This document shows positions 31,025 to 41,617 of a stretch of 46,436 nucleotides of DNA, piece after piece (position 1 is the first letter of the stretch; every line of letters begins with the position of its first letter). Below the pieces are notes generated by a model. It was not told the DNA's origin, searched no databases, and saw nothing but the letters and a program-made list of their open reading frames with translations. The position numbers were made by a program, and so were the translations under genes. Origin of the DNA: an uncultured Mycoplasmatota bacterium (GTDB lineage: Bacteria > Bacillota_I > Bacilli_A > RF39 > UBA660); NCBI GenBank assembly GCA_946488855.1, contig CAMLWC010000006.1, positions 1 to 46,436 on the forward strand, written 5' to 3'.

Positions 31025-31710
31025 ATTATCAAAACTCCTATTATAAATCCTGTTATGTTATTTTTTTTATCTTGATGTTTTAAATGTTCTAATAATTCAA
31101 AAAACACTATATATACTAACATACCTAAAGTAATTGCAAACATCATTCCTATAAAATATTCATTAATATCACCTATCAAATATAATACAAATGAGCCAAT
31201 GAAAGTAGATAATGAAATTACAAAACTTATCAAAATAATTTTTGTTTTACTATATTTAGCATCTTTTAATGTACTACCTATTACCATTCCTAATGGAATA
31301 TTATGTAACCCAATACCTATTCCTAATAAAATACCTAAATTAAAATTTTTATTTAATGTAGAATATAAAACCATACCTTCTATTAAATTATGAATAATTA
31401 AAGCAATAGCAGACATTAAACCAATATGAAAGACATGTTCTTTATGATTAGAATGTTCATGATCTGGAATAAATAAATCTAACAACTTTAATAAAACAAA
31501 ACCAATTAAAGCATATATAATCATTTCAAAATAATTTATATGTTCTAAAGTGTGAGGTATTACTTCTAAAAATATTAAACAAAATAATACACTAAAAGCA
31601 ATGCTAATAGATAATTCAGATATTTTTTTCTTTCTTTTAAATAATAAAATTATAACTGTACCTAATAAAACAGTTAATCCAAATAAAAATGTAATAAACA
31701 TAAAAATCAC
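30994..31710 (-). CDS. ZIP-family metal transporter
   Basis: MSAIALIIHNLIEGMVLYSTL, GIGIGLHNIPLGMVIGSTL; His-rich loop. Confidence 0.9.
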   Translation of the reverse strand: MIFMFITFLFGLTVLLGTVIILLFKRKKKISELSISIAFSVLFCLIFLEVIPHTLEHINYFEMIIYALIGFVLLKLLDLFIPDHEHSNHKEHVFHIGLMSAIALIIHNLIEGMVLYSTLNKNFNLGILLGIGIGLHNIPLGMVIGSTLKDAKYSKTKIILISFVISLSTFIGSFVLYLIGDINEYFIGMMFAITLGMLVYIVFFELLEHLKHQDKKNNITGFIIGVLIICISLIFHHH

Positions 31711-33956
31711 TCCTTAAATATTTTAGGGTATTTTTTTATTAATTTATCAACAAAAATACTCATTAAACCAAATATTATAATTGATATAAACACTAATATC
31801 AAGATAAAAATAAACATTTTTAAATTTAAAATAGTTAATGCGAAAAATTCTCTAAAACCAACTATTGTAGTTATAAAACCAATTATTAACGAAATAATTA
31901 AAACTAATCTTAATTTATTTAAAGGATAACATATTTTAAATAAAAGTAAGAATCCTGTAAAACCAGTCATTAACACACATAATGTTGAAATTTGATTATC
32001 AGTTAATTTAAATAAATTACCTAAAATAGCCAAAATAACAATATTTAAAACAATAGTTAATGAAGCTGGTAAAGATTTACTAAAAACATTAATTAAAAAA
32101 TTACCCTTAATTCGATTATTATTTGGCTCTAAAGCTAAAATAAATGAAGGAACACCTATTGTAAAAAAGTTAGTTAAAGTTAATTGAATTGGTTGAAATG
32201 GATAATTAAAACTAACAAACATAAAAATTAAAACTAATAAAAACGCATAAGTAGTTTTAGCTAAAAATAAAGTAGCACTTCTTTCTATATTATTAATTGT
32301 TCTTCTTCCCTCTTTGATTATACTTGGAATTGAATTAAAATCATCATCCAATAAAATTAATTGGCTTACATTTCTAGCTGCATCTGTTCCACTTTTAATT
32401 GTAATACTACAATCAGATTGTTTTAAAGCCAAAACATCATTTACTCCATCACCTGTCATTGCTACAAAATGATTGTTATCTTGAAGTTCTTTAATTATTT
32501 GTTTTTTTTGTATTGGCGTTACTCTTGCAAAAACATTATATTTATTTATATCATCAATTTTATCTTTTGATAAATCAATTCCTTTTACTTCAATTCCAAC
32601 ATTATTAGCTATTTTACTAATTGTTTTTAAATTATCACCAGAAATTATTTTTATATCAACATCTTGAGATTTTAAATAATTTAACATTTTCTTAGCATTT
32701 TTTCTTATTTCATCTTTTAAAACAATAATACCAATAGGTGAATCATCTTTTGTAATTAATAATGTTCTATTGTCTTGATTATCAATAACTTCCTTTATGC
32801 TTTTTTTACATAAAAATTCTGGAGCACCAATTAAAAATTTTCCTTCTTCAAATTCTACTCCACTATATTTATTAATAGGTGAAAATGGTATTTTTTTAAT
32901 TACTTTATAATTATCATATTTTTTAAAATAATTACTTAACGCTTCACTAGTAGCATTATCAGCTTCTAAATTATTTACTATATTTCCTATTATTTCATCC
33001 AAATTATAATCTTCTAATTTTATAACATCAATAACTTCCATTTTACCGCTTGTAATAGTACCAGTTTTATCTAAACAAATAGTATCAACTCTAGCTAACA
33101 TTTCAATACAGTATAACTCTTGAACTAAAACATTTAATTTTGCTAATCTAATTACTGAAACAGCTAAAACAGTACTAGTTAATAAAACTAATCCTTCTGG
33201 TATCATACCTAATAAAGCTGCTACCGTATTAACAATAGATACTTCTAAATTTTTATCCAAATTATATTGATTAATAAATAATAATAATCCTAACGGAATA
33301 ATAAAAATTGAAACTAACTTAATTATTTTATTTAAAGAATTCATTAAAATTGAATTTAAAGGTTTTACATATTTAGCATCTTTACTTATAGTATTAACGT
33401 AATTATCACTACCAACATGTTCTACCTTAGCTATTACTTTCCCCACTACTATAAAACTACCAGATTTTAATAAATCACCTTTTTTATAACTTACTAAATC
33501 AGATTCACCAGTTATAAAAGATTCATTTACTTCAACATTACCTTCTAATATAATACAATCTGTTACAATTTGATTACCTGATTTTAAAATAATTATATCA
33601 TCTAATACAATATCCTCATTATCAATAGTAACTATTTTATTATCTCTTATTACATTAGATTTTAAAGAAGTAATAATTGATAATTTATCAACTACTCTTT
33701 TAGATCTTATTTCTTGAATCATACTTATTAAAGTATTACATATAACAATACCCATAAATAATAAGTTTTTATAAGAACTAACAAAAAATATTAATAAAGC
33801 TAAAACAAAATTCAATAAATTAAATAAAGTAAATATATTATCTGTTATTATTTTTAAAATACTTTTTGTTGGAACTACTTTATTTTCATTATTTAAACCT
33901 TTTTTAATTCTTATATTTACTTCTTCACTACTTAATCCTTTATAATTATGTTCCAT
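31707..33956 (-). CDS. P-type cation-transporting ATPase
   Basis: TICLDKTGTITSGKMEVI, AMTGDGVNDVLALKQSDCSI, ESFITGESDLV. Confidence 0.93.
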   Translation of the reverse strand: MEHNYKGLSSEEVNIRIKKGLNNENKVVPTKSILKIITDNIFTLFNLLNFVLALLIFFVSSYKNLLFMGIVICNTLISMIQEIRSKRVVDKLSIITSLKSNVIRDNKIVTIDNEDIVLDDIIILKSGNQIVTDCIILEGNVEVNESFITGESDLVSYKKGDLLKSGSFIVVGKVIAKVEHVGSDNYVNTISKDAKYVKPLNSILMNSLNKIIKLVSIFIIPLGLLLFINQYNLDKNLEVSIVNTVAALLGMIPEGLVLLTSTVLAVSVIRLAKLNVLVQELYCIEMLARVDTICLDKTGTITSGKMEVIDVIKLEDYNLDEIIGNIVNNLEADNATSEALSNYFKKYDNYKVIKKIPFSPINKYSGVEFEEGKFLIGAPEFLCKKSIKEVIDNQDNRTLLITKDDSPIGIIVLKDEIRKNAKKMLNYLKSQDVDIKIISGDNLKTISKIANNVGIEVKGIDLSKDKIDDINKYNVFARVTPIQKKQIIKELQDNNHFVAMTGDGVNDVLALKQSDCSITIKSGTDAARNVSQLILLDDDFNSIPSIIKEGRRTINNIERSATLFLAKTTYAFLLVLIFMFVSFNYPFQPIQLTLTNFFTIGVPSFILALEPNNNRIKGNFLINVFSKSLPASLTIVLNIVILAILGNLFKLTDNQISTLCVLMTGFTGFLLLFKICYPLNKLRLVLIISLIIGFITTIVGFREFFALTILNLKMFIFILILVFISIIIFGLMSIFVDKLIKKYPKIFKE

Positions 33957-34081
33957 AAATTATTACCTCTTTATTATTTTATCACACCAAATAAATTATA
34001 TCAAAAAAAACTAATATTTTATATGACATTTTTGTAATATTAATTAAAATATGTATACTCTACAAACTAATATGATATAAA

Positions 34082-34113
34082 GTAAAAAGTTAAACTTCAT
34101 CGTTTAACTTTTT
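34082..34113 (-). terminator. Terminator overlapping 3' end of the PFOR gene
   Basis: AAAAAGTTAAAC-TTCATC-GTTTAACTTTTT. Confidence 0.6.
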
Positions 34114-37100
34114 ATAATATTCATAAGTTTTAATAGCATTTTCTTTATTTAGTTTTAGTAATTCATTTGAATCATCATTTACTTTATCTAACATTGTATA
34201 TCTTGTTTGTTTAGTTAAGAATTCTTCATAAAGATTAAAATCAGGATTACAATCTAAAGTAAACTTAGTTAATGGATTTCTTCTAAATATTGGAAAATAT
34301 CCACATTTAACTGCTTCTTTCTCTATGTCAATACTATTAACCATACCACCTTTAATACCATGTGATATACAAGGAGCATAAGCAATTATAATAGCTGGAC
34401 CATTATAACTATTAGCTTCATTAAATGCTTTAATTAATTGCATTGGATTTGCACCTAATGATACTTGAGCTACATAAACATCAGGATAAGTCATCATCAT
34501 TTTAGCTAAATCTTTTTTATTTGTTTGTTTACCAGAACTGGCAAATAAGGCAACACTACCTTTTGGTGTAGCTTTACTAGCTTGACCACCAGTATTAGAA
34601 TATACTTGGGTATCAAGAACTAATATTTTAACATTTTCTCTACTTGCCAAAACATGATCAATACCAGAAAATCCAATATCATATGCCCAACCATCACCAC
34701 CGATAGTCCAAATATTTCTTTTAACAATATAATCTTTATAAGGTAATAATTCTTTATATTTATTAAAATCGATACTATCATAATATTTTTTAGTTATATT
34801 ATAGTCGTTAATATTATTGATATATTCATCAAATTCTTTATACTTACTCATAATATTAACAATCTTTTGTTTATTAATTTTATCTGCTTGTAAGAAGCCA
34901 AATCCATATTCAGCATTATCCTCAAATAATGAACTCGCCCAAGGTATAGTATAAGGTGTTGATGGAGCACTAGCACCATATATTGAAGAACAACCTGTTG
35001 CATTAGCAATTATCATACTATCACCAAATAATTGGGTTAACAATTTAATATAAGGTGTTTCTCCACAACCTGCACAAGCACCACTAAATTCAAATTTAGG
35101 TTGTTTAAATTGGGTATTTTTAACATTATTTAAATTGTTTTCTTTACAAGTGATATTAGTAGATAAATAATCAAATACTTTTTGTTCTTCTTCTACATCA
35201 ATTAATTCTTTAAATTCTAATGATTTTTCTTTAGACATACAAGATTTAATACATAATCCACAACCAGTACAATCTTTAACACTAATTCCAATTATATAAT
35301 TATTAACGCATCTTTCTTTAATATAATCTGGTGCTTTAAGATATTCTTCATCTGATAATTGATATGGTCTAATCACTCCATGAGGACAAACAAATGAACA
35401 CATATTACATTTAATACAATTACTACTTATCCAATGAGGAACAAAATCAGAAATACATCTTTTTTCATCTTTACTAGTTCCAGCATTAAATGTTCCATCT
35501 GGCATAGATTCAAAACTAGATACTTTTAGTTCATCACCTTTACGATGACGCATCGCTAAATAAACATCAATATATTTTGGTCTTTTTACATATTCATAAT
35601 TACCATCTAATTTAACTTCTTTTAAATAGCTAATTGCATTATCAATAGTAAAAATATTAGCTTTGACAATTTCTTCACTTTTCAAACCAAATCTATTCTT
35701 TATATCTTCTTTTAATTGATTAATAATATCATCATTTAACAAATTAGATAAATATAGTATTATAACTTCCATAATAGTACTTATTTTATTTTTAATACCT
35801 GCTTTAGAAGCTAATTCATAAGCATTAATAATATAAAATTTAATATTTCTATTCTTAATAATATATTTAACATCATCTGGTAAAAAGTCTATAACTTCTT
35901 TTTCAGATTTAACAGTATTTAATATAAAAGTACCATTTTCTTTAATTTTATTTAATATTTCATAATCATCTAAATAAGTATCTTTAGTAACTACAATTAA
36001 ACTAGGATCTTCTACATAATAAGTTGATTTTATTTTGTTGTCACTAAATCTTAAATGACAATTAGTTACTCCACCTGATTTTTTTGAATCATATTGAAAA
36101 TACCCTTGAACATATTTATTAGTATTTTTGCCTACCAGTTTAATTAATGATTTAGAGGCACTTACCATACCATCAGAACCATAACCATATACCAACATTT
36201 CTAGACTATTATTTAATTTATAATCAGTTTCTTTTAAACTCAAATTAGTTACATCATCTGTAATACCAATGGTAAAATTATGATGAGGATTATCTAACAT
36301 GTCATATATAGCTTTTATTTGTGAAGGTGTTGTATTTTTACTAGATAATCCATATCTTCCTCCTACTACTTTAATATTTTTATCTTTCAAAACATTTACA
36401 ACATCTAAATATAAAGGTTCATTGTTAAATTCTTTTGTTCGATCTATTACTGCAATACTTTCTACTGTATCAGGTAATACATTTAAAAAGTATTTACTAG
36501 AAAATGGACGATATAAATGAACTTCAATCAAACCATATTCTTTTAAATCATCTATTACTTCTTTAATCGTTTCACAAACAGATCCCATTGCTACAATAAC
36601 TTTTTTAGCTTCTTTATTCCCATAATAATTAAATGGTTTATAATCACTATTAGTTATTTTATTAATTTTTTCCATATAACTATTAACTATATCAGGAACA
36701 TTATCATAATATTTATTTCTTATTTCCGTAGCTTGAAAGTAAACATCATCACTCTCACTAGTGCCATAAGTTTTAGGATTGTTTGGATTAATAGCTTTAG
36801 ATCTAAATTCATTTAATTTATCATAATTAATTAAATCCTTAACATCATCACTCTCTAAAATATCTATTTTTTGTAATTCATGAGAAGTTCTAAAACCATC
36901 AAAAAAATGCATAAATGGTAAACTAGATTCAATCGCTGATAAATGAGCAACTGCACCTAAATAATTCGCATCACTTACATTAGAAGAAGCTAACATATTA
37001 AATCCTGTTGCTCTAGTTGCATAGATATCTTGATGATCACCTAAAATAGATAAAGCATGAGTAGATAAACTACGAGCTGCCACATGCATAACACATGGTA

Positions 37101-37416
37101 ACATCTCACCTGCTATCTTATACATATTAGGTATCATCAAAAGTAGTCCTTGACTTGCTGTAAAAGTACTAGTTAAAACACCAGCTCTAAGTAACCCATG
37201 AACTAAACCACTAGCTCCTGCTTCACTTTGCATTTCAATTACCTTTACATTATCACCAAAAATATTAGTTAATCCTTTATTAGACCATTCATCCATATGT
37301 TCTGCCATTGGACTAGAAGGAGTAATTGGATATATACCAGCTGCTTCTGTAAATAAATAAGCTGCATTACTACAAGCTTCATTACCATCAATAATAACTT
37401 TTTTCACTTTGATCAC
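34090..37416 (-). CDS. nifJ: Pyruvate:ferredoxin (flavodoxin) oxidoreductase
   Basis: IDGNEACSNAAYLFTEAAGIYPITPSSPMAEHMDEW; two 4Fe-4S motifs; GACAGCGETPYIKLLTQLFGD; WTIGGDGWAYDIGFSGIDHVLAS. Confidence 0.96.
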   Translation of the reverse strand: MIKVKKVIIDGNEACSNAAYLFTEAAGIYPITPSSPMAEHMDEWSNKGLTNIFGDNVKVIEMQSEAGASGLVHGLLRAGVLTSTFTASQGLLLMIPNMYKIAGEMLPCVMHVAARSLSTHALSILGDHQDIYATRATGFNMLASSNVSDANYLGAVAHLSAIESSLPFMHFFDGFRTSHELQKIDILESDDVKDLINYDKLNEFRSKAINPNNPKTYGTSESDDVYFQATEIRNKYYDNVPDIVNSYMEKINKITNSDYKPFNYYGNKEAKKVIVAMGSVCETIKEVIDDLKEYGLIEVHLYRPFSSKYFLNVLPDTVESIAVIDRTKEFNNEPLYLDVVNVLKDKNIKVVGGRYGLSSKNTTPSQIKAIYDMLDNPHHNFTIGITDDVTNLSLKETDYKLNNSLEMLVYGYGSDGMVSASKSLIKLVGKNTNKYVQGYFQYDSKKSGGVTNCHLRFSDNKIKSTYYVEDPSLIVVTKDTYLDDYEILNKIKENGTFILNTVKSEKEVIDFLPDDVKYIIKNRNIKFYIINAYELASKAGIKNKISTIMEVIILYLSNLLNDDIINQLKEDIKNRFGLKSEEIVKANIFTIDNAISYLKEVKLDGNYEYVKRPKYIDVYLAMRHRKGDELKVSSFESMPDGTFNAGTSKDEKRCISDFVPHWISSNCIKCNMCSFVCPHGVIRPYQLSDEEYLKAPDYIKERCVNNYIIGISVKDCTGCGLCIKSCMSKEKSLEFKELIDVEEEQKVFDYLSTNITCKENNLNNVKNTQFKQPKFEFSGACAGCGETPYIKLLTQLFGDSMIIANATGCSSIYGASAPSTPYTIPWASSLFEDNAEYGFGFLQADKINKQKIVNIMSKYKEFDEYINNINDYNITKKYYDSIDFNKYKELLPYKDYIVKRNIWTIGGDGWAYDIGFSGIDHVLASRENVKILVLDTQVYSNTGGQASKATPKGSVALFASSGKQTNKKDLAKMMMTYPDVYVAQVSLGANPMQLIKAFNEANSYNGPAIIIAYAPCISHGIKGGMVNSIDIEKEAVKCGYFPIFRRNPLTKFTLDCNPDFNLYEEFLTKQTRYTMLDKVNDDSNELLKLNKENAIKTYEYYKKLNDEV

Positions 37417-37483
37417 CTTTATTAATTATATCATAAATTTGATTTTTTTTACTAAAATGCTATAATATTTCAGAGGTGATAAG

Positions 37484-38230
37484 ATGAAATTTAAAAAAAT
37501 TAACAATAAAAAAATAATATGTATTCTATTATCAGGATTTATCATTGTATCTATTTCTGGATGTTCTAAAACTGATTCCAGTTTAAATAAAACTTATGAA
37601 AAAAATAATGAAATTATAACTGAAACAAATAATACTGATGAAAATACAAAAGAAATAAATAATATAGATGAAATTCAAAATACTTCAAACAATAATTTAC
37701 AAAATAAAATAACATATTCTGATAATGATGAAATTGCTATTGAAACATTTAATAATGTAAATGATGAAATAGATAATTTATTAAATAGTGAAAAAATTGA
37801 AGATGTCAAAGAAACCGCTAAAGGAACATTTATAACAATTGTTGACTTTATATTTTACGATAGTGAAATAAATGGTGTAACATTTGATGAATTAACTGAT
37901 TCAGGTAAACAAAAAGTATTAGAAATAGCTAATAAAATAGATACAAAAATAGAAAATAAATTTCCTAATTACAAAGAAACAATTTCTGATAAAACAAAAA
38001 AAGCATTTAATAAAGCTAGTGAATTAATTAAAAAAGGCGCTAATAATTTAAATGATTTTTCTAAAGAAAAATTAGGAGAAGATAATTACAATGCTATCAT
38101 TGATGCTAAGGATGAATTTATAGATTATACCAAACAAGCAATTGAAATAATTGGTGATGTTGGTAGTAATATATTTAAAAGTGGTAAAGAATATATTAAA
38201 AATTGGTATGAAAATTTAAAAAGAGATTAA
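37484..38230 (+). CDS. Putative lipoprotein
   Basis: ILLSGFIIVSISGCSKTDSS lipobox; Asn/Lys/Glu-rich; TATAAT and GAGGTGAT RBS upstream. Confidence 0.75.
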   Translation: MKFKKINNKKIICILLSGFIIVSISGCSKTDSSLNKTYEKNNEIITETNNTDENTKEINNIDEIQNTSNNNLQNKITYSDNDEIAIETFNNVNDEIDNLLNSEKIEDVKETAKGTFITIVDFIFYDSEINGVTFDELTDSGKQKVLEIANKIDTKIENKFPNYKETISDKTKKAFNKASELIKKGANNLNDFSKEKLGEDNYNAIIDAKDEFIDYTKQAIEIIGDVGSNIFKSGKEYIKNWYENLKRD

Positions 38231-38243
38231 TATCTCTTTTTAT
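38219..38243. terminator. Bidirectional terminator between convergent genes
   Basis: AAAAGAGAT-TAAT-ATCTCTTTT. Confidence 0.65.
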
Positions 38244-38974
38244 TTTGTAAAATTTTCTTCCATTTCTTTACTATATATTGCGCTATTATTTTTACCATTT
38301 CTTTTTACATAATATAATGCAACATCAGCATCTTTAATCGTTTCAGTAATTCTTTTACTACCATCATAAATAGAAATACCTGCTGAAAATGATAAATTTA
38401 AATTCTTACTCTTACTATTAAATTCTTGATTTATTTTATCAATTCTTTTTTTCACTGATTCAATATTATCTGTATCAAATATAATTAAAAATTCTTCTCC
38501 ACCATAACGACCTGCAAAATCTTTATCACGTATATTGCTTCTAACAATACTTCCTAATAAATTTAATACTTGGTCACCTACTGGATGCCCATAATTATCA
38601 TTTACTTTTTTAAAATCATCTATATCACATAAAACAAAAATACTAGTTTTTCTTAATTTAGAAATATAATCTTCTAAATCCTCTCTAGTTGCTAAACCTG
38701 TTATTTTATCTTTTTTTAAAGCTAAAACAAATTCAATATATTTTGTAATATCTTCTAAATATTCAATTTTATATTCTATACCATCGATTACAATTGTTTT
38801 TGTTTTTTTCTTATAATAATTGTTTTCAAACTGAAAAGTATCTTCATAAATTTTATTTACTGTTAATTTTTTATATTCTTCACTATATACAAATTCATTA
38901 TCAAAAGATATTTTATATTCCCACCCAAATTTAGTTAATAATTCTTTTACATTTTCTAAAGACAAAATAATCAC
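38240..38974 (-). CDS. GGDEF diguanylate cyclase
   Basis: FVLCDIDDFKKVNDNYGHPVGDQVLNLLG; GRYGGEEFLIIF. Confidence 0.92.
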   Translation of the reverse strand: MIILSLENVKELLTKFGWEYKISFDNEFVYSEEYKKLTVNKIYEDTFQFENNYYKKKTKTIVIDGIEYKIEYLEDITKYIEFVLALKKDKITGLATREDLEDYISKLRKTSIFVLCDIDDFKKVNDNYGHPVGDQVLNLLGSIVRSNIRDKDFAGRYGGEEFLIIFDTDNIESVKKRIDKINQEFNSKSKNLNLSFSAGISIYDGSKRITETIKDADVALYYVKRNGKNNSAIYSKEMEENFTK

Positions 38975-39015
38975 CTCTACAAAGATTATAAATTATTATA
39001 AAAAAAAAGTCAAAA

Positions 39016-39561
39016 TCATAATATTTCAACTTCTTCATTATTTTTTAATAAAAATGCATTAGCATCATCAGTATCCAAATGAATTTCAAAATAAGCTTCT
39101 TCACTAGTTTTAACGTTAACTTCAATAATTCCAGGTTTAATACCATCTATTTTAACTAATATTTTATCAGGTATATTATATTTTTCTTTATCTTTGTAAG
39201 TTATGTGTAAATGTCTATCAGCTATAATACATCCATTTGTTTTAATACTTCCATTTGGCCCTATTATAGTAACAACTTCACTATTATCTAAATCGCCAGA
39301 TGTTCTAACAGGTGGATTTAATCCTAATTTATATGCATCCGTTTTAGAAATTTCAATTTGAGTATAATTCCTAACTGGTCCTAAAACTCTTACATTATTA
39401 ATTTCTGATTTATCAGTTTTAATAGTTACAACTTCATTACAAGCAAATTGGCCAGGTTGATTTATTTCATTTTTAATAGTTAAATCTTTACCAAATAAAA
39501 TATCTAAATCGCTTTGTTTTAAATGAACATGGCGATTTGAAATTCCTACTTTTACCTTCAT
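39016..39561 (-). CDS. pduL: PduL-type phosphate acyltransferase
   Basis: VGISNRHVHLKQSDLDILFG, LGPVRNYTQIEISKTDAY, CIIADRHLHIT, DTDDANAF. Confidence 0.93.
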   Translation of the reverse strand: MKVKVGISNRHVHLKQSDLDILFGKDLTIKNEINQPGQFACNEVVTIKTDKSEINNVRVLGPVRNYTQIEISKTDAYKLGLNPPVRTSGDLDNSEVVTIIGPNGSIKTNGCIIADRHLHITYKDKEKYNIPDKILVKIDGIKPGIIEVNVKTSEEAYFEIHLDTDDANAFLLKNNEEVEIL

Positions 39562-39633
39562 ATTTAATCACCTTAACAATTATATCATATTTTTAATAAA
39601 TATTAATATATTTTATTATGAAAGGAGATTATT

Positions 39634-39978
39634 ATGAATTATTACAATCAATATAATGGGCAACCAATGTATGTCAAACCTACACCTCCAGGAAATACAA
39701 ATTATCAACAAATGGCACTTCCTGCTGAACAATCATATATTGAAAACATATTAAGATTAAATAAAGGAAAGAAAGTTAGAGTTCATCAAACATTTCCAGA
39801 TTCTAACGAATGGCGAGATTTAGAATTTACTGGGATTATTGAACAATCCGGAAGAGATCATATTATATTAAGTGATCCCACTAATGGTGTATGGGAGATG
39901 TTATTAATGATATATGTTGATTATATATCTTTTGATGAACCAATCAATTATGATCCAGATTTTTATCCAAGTAATTGA
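39634..39978 (+). CDS. gerQ: Spore coat protein GerQ-like
   Basis: SYIENILRLNKGKKVRVHQTFPDSNEWRDLEFTGIIEQSGRDHIILSDPTNGVWEMLLMIYVDYISFDEPINY. Confidence 0.85.
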   Translation: MNYYNQYNGQPMYVKPTPPGNTNYQQMALPAEQSYIENILRLNKGKKVRVHQTFPDSNEWRDLEFTGIIEQSGRDHIILSDPTNGVWEMLLMIYVDYISFDEPINYDPDFYPSN

Positions 39979-40020
39979 TATTTAACAAAAAATTTGTTAT
40001 AATAAATACGGTGAATGTAG

Positions 40021-40566
40021 ATGAGTGTATTTTTTATAACATTAATAATGATTATTTTTATTTGTTTAATACTAGTTTGGTATGTAAATACCTATAATAA
40101 ATTTCAAAGTTTTATTATAAGAATAAATGAAGTAGAAGCAAATATTGATACAACTTTAAGAAAAAGATTCGATTTATTAAATAAATCTATAAGTATAATT
40201 AAGGGTAATATTAAAACAGAAGAAGATGTTTTAGGATTAATAGTCAAATTAAGAAGTCGAAAACTATCTAATTTTGATTTAGACCGACAATTATATGAAG
40301 CTATTAATGAATTTAATTATTATAAGGATAATTATCCAGAATTAAGTGAAAGTGATGCTTTACTTAAAATAGATATTTCATTAAATGAAAGTGAACATGA
40401 AATAACAGCTTTAAGAAAATATTATAATGATATAATTACCGATTATAATAAATTAGTTAGAAAATTTCCAAGTAATTTAGTAGCTATGATTTCAAAATAT
40501 AAAGAAAAAACGTATTATGATGGTAAAAATATGAATGATGATATTACAAATGATTTTAAATTATAA
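40021..40566 (+). CDS. LemA-family protein
   Basis: Single N-terminal TM then YNKFQSFIIRINEVEANIDTTLRKRFDLL...LIVKLRSRKL... Confidence 0.8.
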   Translation: MSVFFITLIMIIFICLILVWYVNTYNKFQSFIIRINEVEANIDTTLRKRFDLLNKSISIIKGNIKTEEDVLGLIVKLRSRKLSNFDLDRQLYEAINEFNYYKDNYPELSESDALLKIDISLNESEHEITALRKYYNDIITDYNKLVRKFPSNLVAMISKYKEKTYYDGKNMNDDITNDFKL

Positions 40567-40594
40567 AAAGAGAAATTATTTTTTCTCTTTTTTC
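40566..40594. terminator. Bidirectional terminator
   Basis: AAAAAGAGAAA...TTTCTCTTTTTT. Confidence 0.6.
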
Positions 40595-40983
40595 TTTAAT
40601 CTAAATATTACTATTAAAAATAAGAATATTCCAACTCCAATTATTAAATAATAATTATTGTTATTTGAAACACTATTAACAACTGGTGTTGTATCATTTA
40701 TTTTTAAAACATATTCTCCATCTTCTGAATATAAATAATTTTCTTTAGCATATCTTGCAACATATTCAGGATCATTTAATTTTTGAATTTCAACTTTTAA
40801 ATTTACTTTTTTATCTTGCAAAGAAACTAATTGATTTTTCAAATTATTTTCTTCGTTTTTTAAAGAAATATAACTATAAGTATATCCAATTAAAGTTACA
40901 AAAAAATAACCTATTGCAATAATAGAAAGAATACCGAATATTAATAATCTTCTTTTTGACTTTTTTGAAACTTTCTTCTTCAT
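40576..40983 (-). CDS. divIC: FtsB/DivIC-like septum formation initiator
   Basis: Basic N-terminus, one TM, coiled coil ending DPEYVARYAKENYLYSEDGEYVLKI; next to yabQ/yabP. Confidence 0.8.
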   Translation of the reverse strand: MKKKVSKKSKRRLLIFGILSIIAIGYFFVTLIGYTYSYISLKNEENNLKNQLVSLQDKKVNLKVEIQKLNDPEYVARYAKENYLYSEDGEYVLKINDTTPVVNSVSNNNNYYLIIGVGIFLFLIVIFRLKKKEKK

Positions 40984-41006
40984 ACCTATCCTCCTAAAAG
41001 ATTATA

Positions 41007-41288
41007 TCACTTTTTTTTAAATAATACAATTTGTTTTAGAAGTTTTTTCATAATAATATGTAAAATAAAACCTATTAAAAAAGAAATAACATAATAAGGA
41101 TGAATAATAGCATTATTTATTTTTAATAATGTCAAAAAATAAACAAAAGTAAAAATAAGAACAAATATTAAAGATAATATTATATTAAAAACTTTTTGTT
41201 TATAAATTAAGTCAATCAAAAAGGAAAATATAGTTCCAAATAAAATTGATATTAAAAAAGTTTTAATTTGTATATCTAATGTCATCAT
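41007..41288 (-). CDS. yabQ: YabQ-like sporulation membrane protein
   Basis: Small polytopic protein in yabP-yabQ-divIC order; QIKTFLISILFGTIFSFLIDLIY. Confidence 0.7.
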   Translation of the reverse strand: MMTLDIQIKTFLISILFGTIFSFLIDLIYKQKVFNIILSLIFVLIFTFVYFLTLLKINNAIIHPYYVISFLIGFILHIIMKKLLKQIVLFKKK

Positions 41289-41563
41289 TTAAATAATTTA
41301 CTAAAAACCCCTTCTTCTTTTTTTATACTATCATAGGTTAAACTATTTATAGTTCCTTTTATTGACACAGTACCTTGATAAGTATCTAATTTAATTATTT
41401 CTAATTCAGTTCCTTTTATTATAATATTACCCATTGTAGTTTCTAATAAAAATTCTTCATTATCAAAGCTTTCTATTTTTTTCACACCACTTATAATTAT
41501 ATTTTTTCTTTCATTTATTGTTACATTATGGTTTAAGTTATTTAATGAATCTATCTTGTCCAT
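41285..41563 (-). CDS. yabP: YabP-like sporulation protein
   Basis: HNVTINERKNIIISGVKKIESFDNEEFLLETTMGNIIIKGTELEIIKLDTYQGTVSIKGTINSLTY. Confidence 0.82.
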   Translation of the reverse strand: MDKIDSLNNLNHNVTINERKNIIISGVKKIESFDNEEFLLETTMGNIIIKGTELEIIKLDTYQGTVSIKGTINSLTYDSIKKEEGVFSKLFK

Positions 41564-41617
41564 AGATATCCTCCTTTATTAATATATATGAAAAAAATAT
41601 AACTTTTATGTTATATT

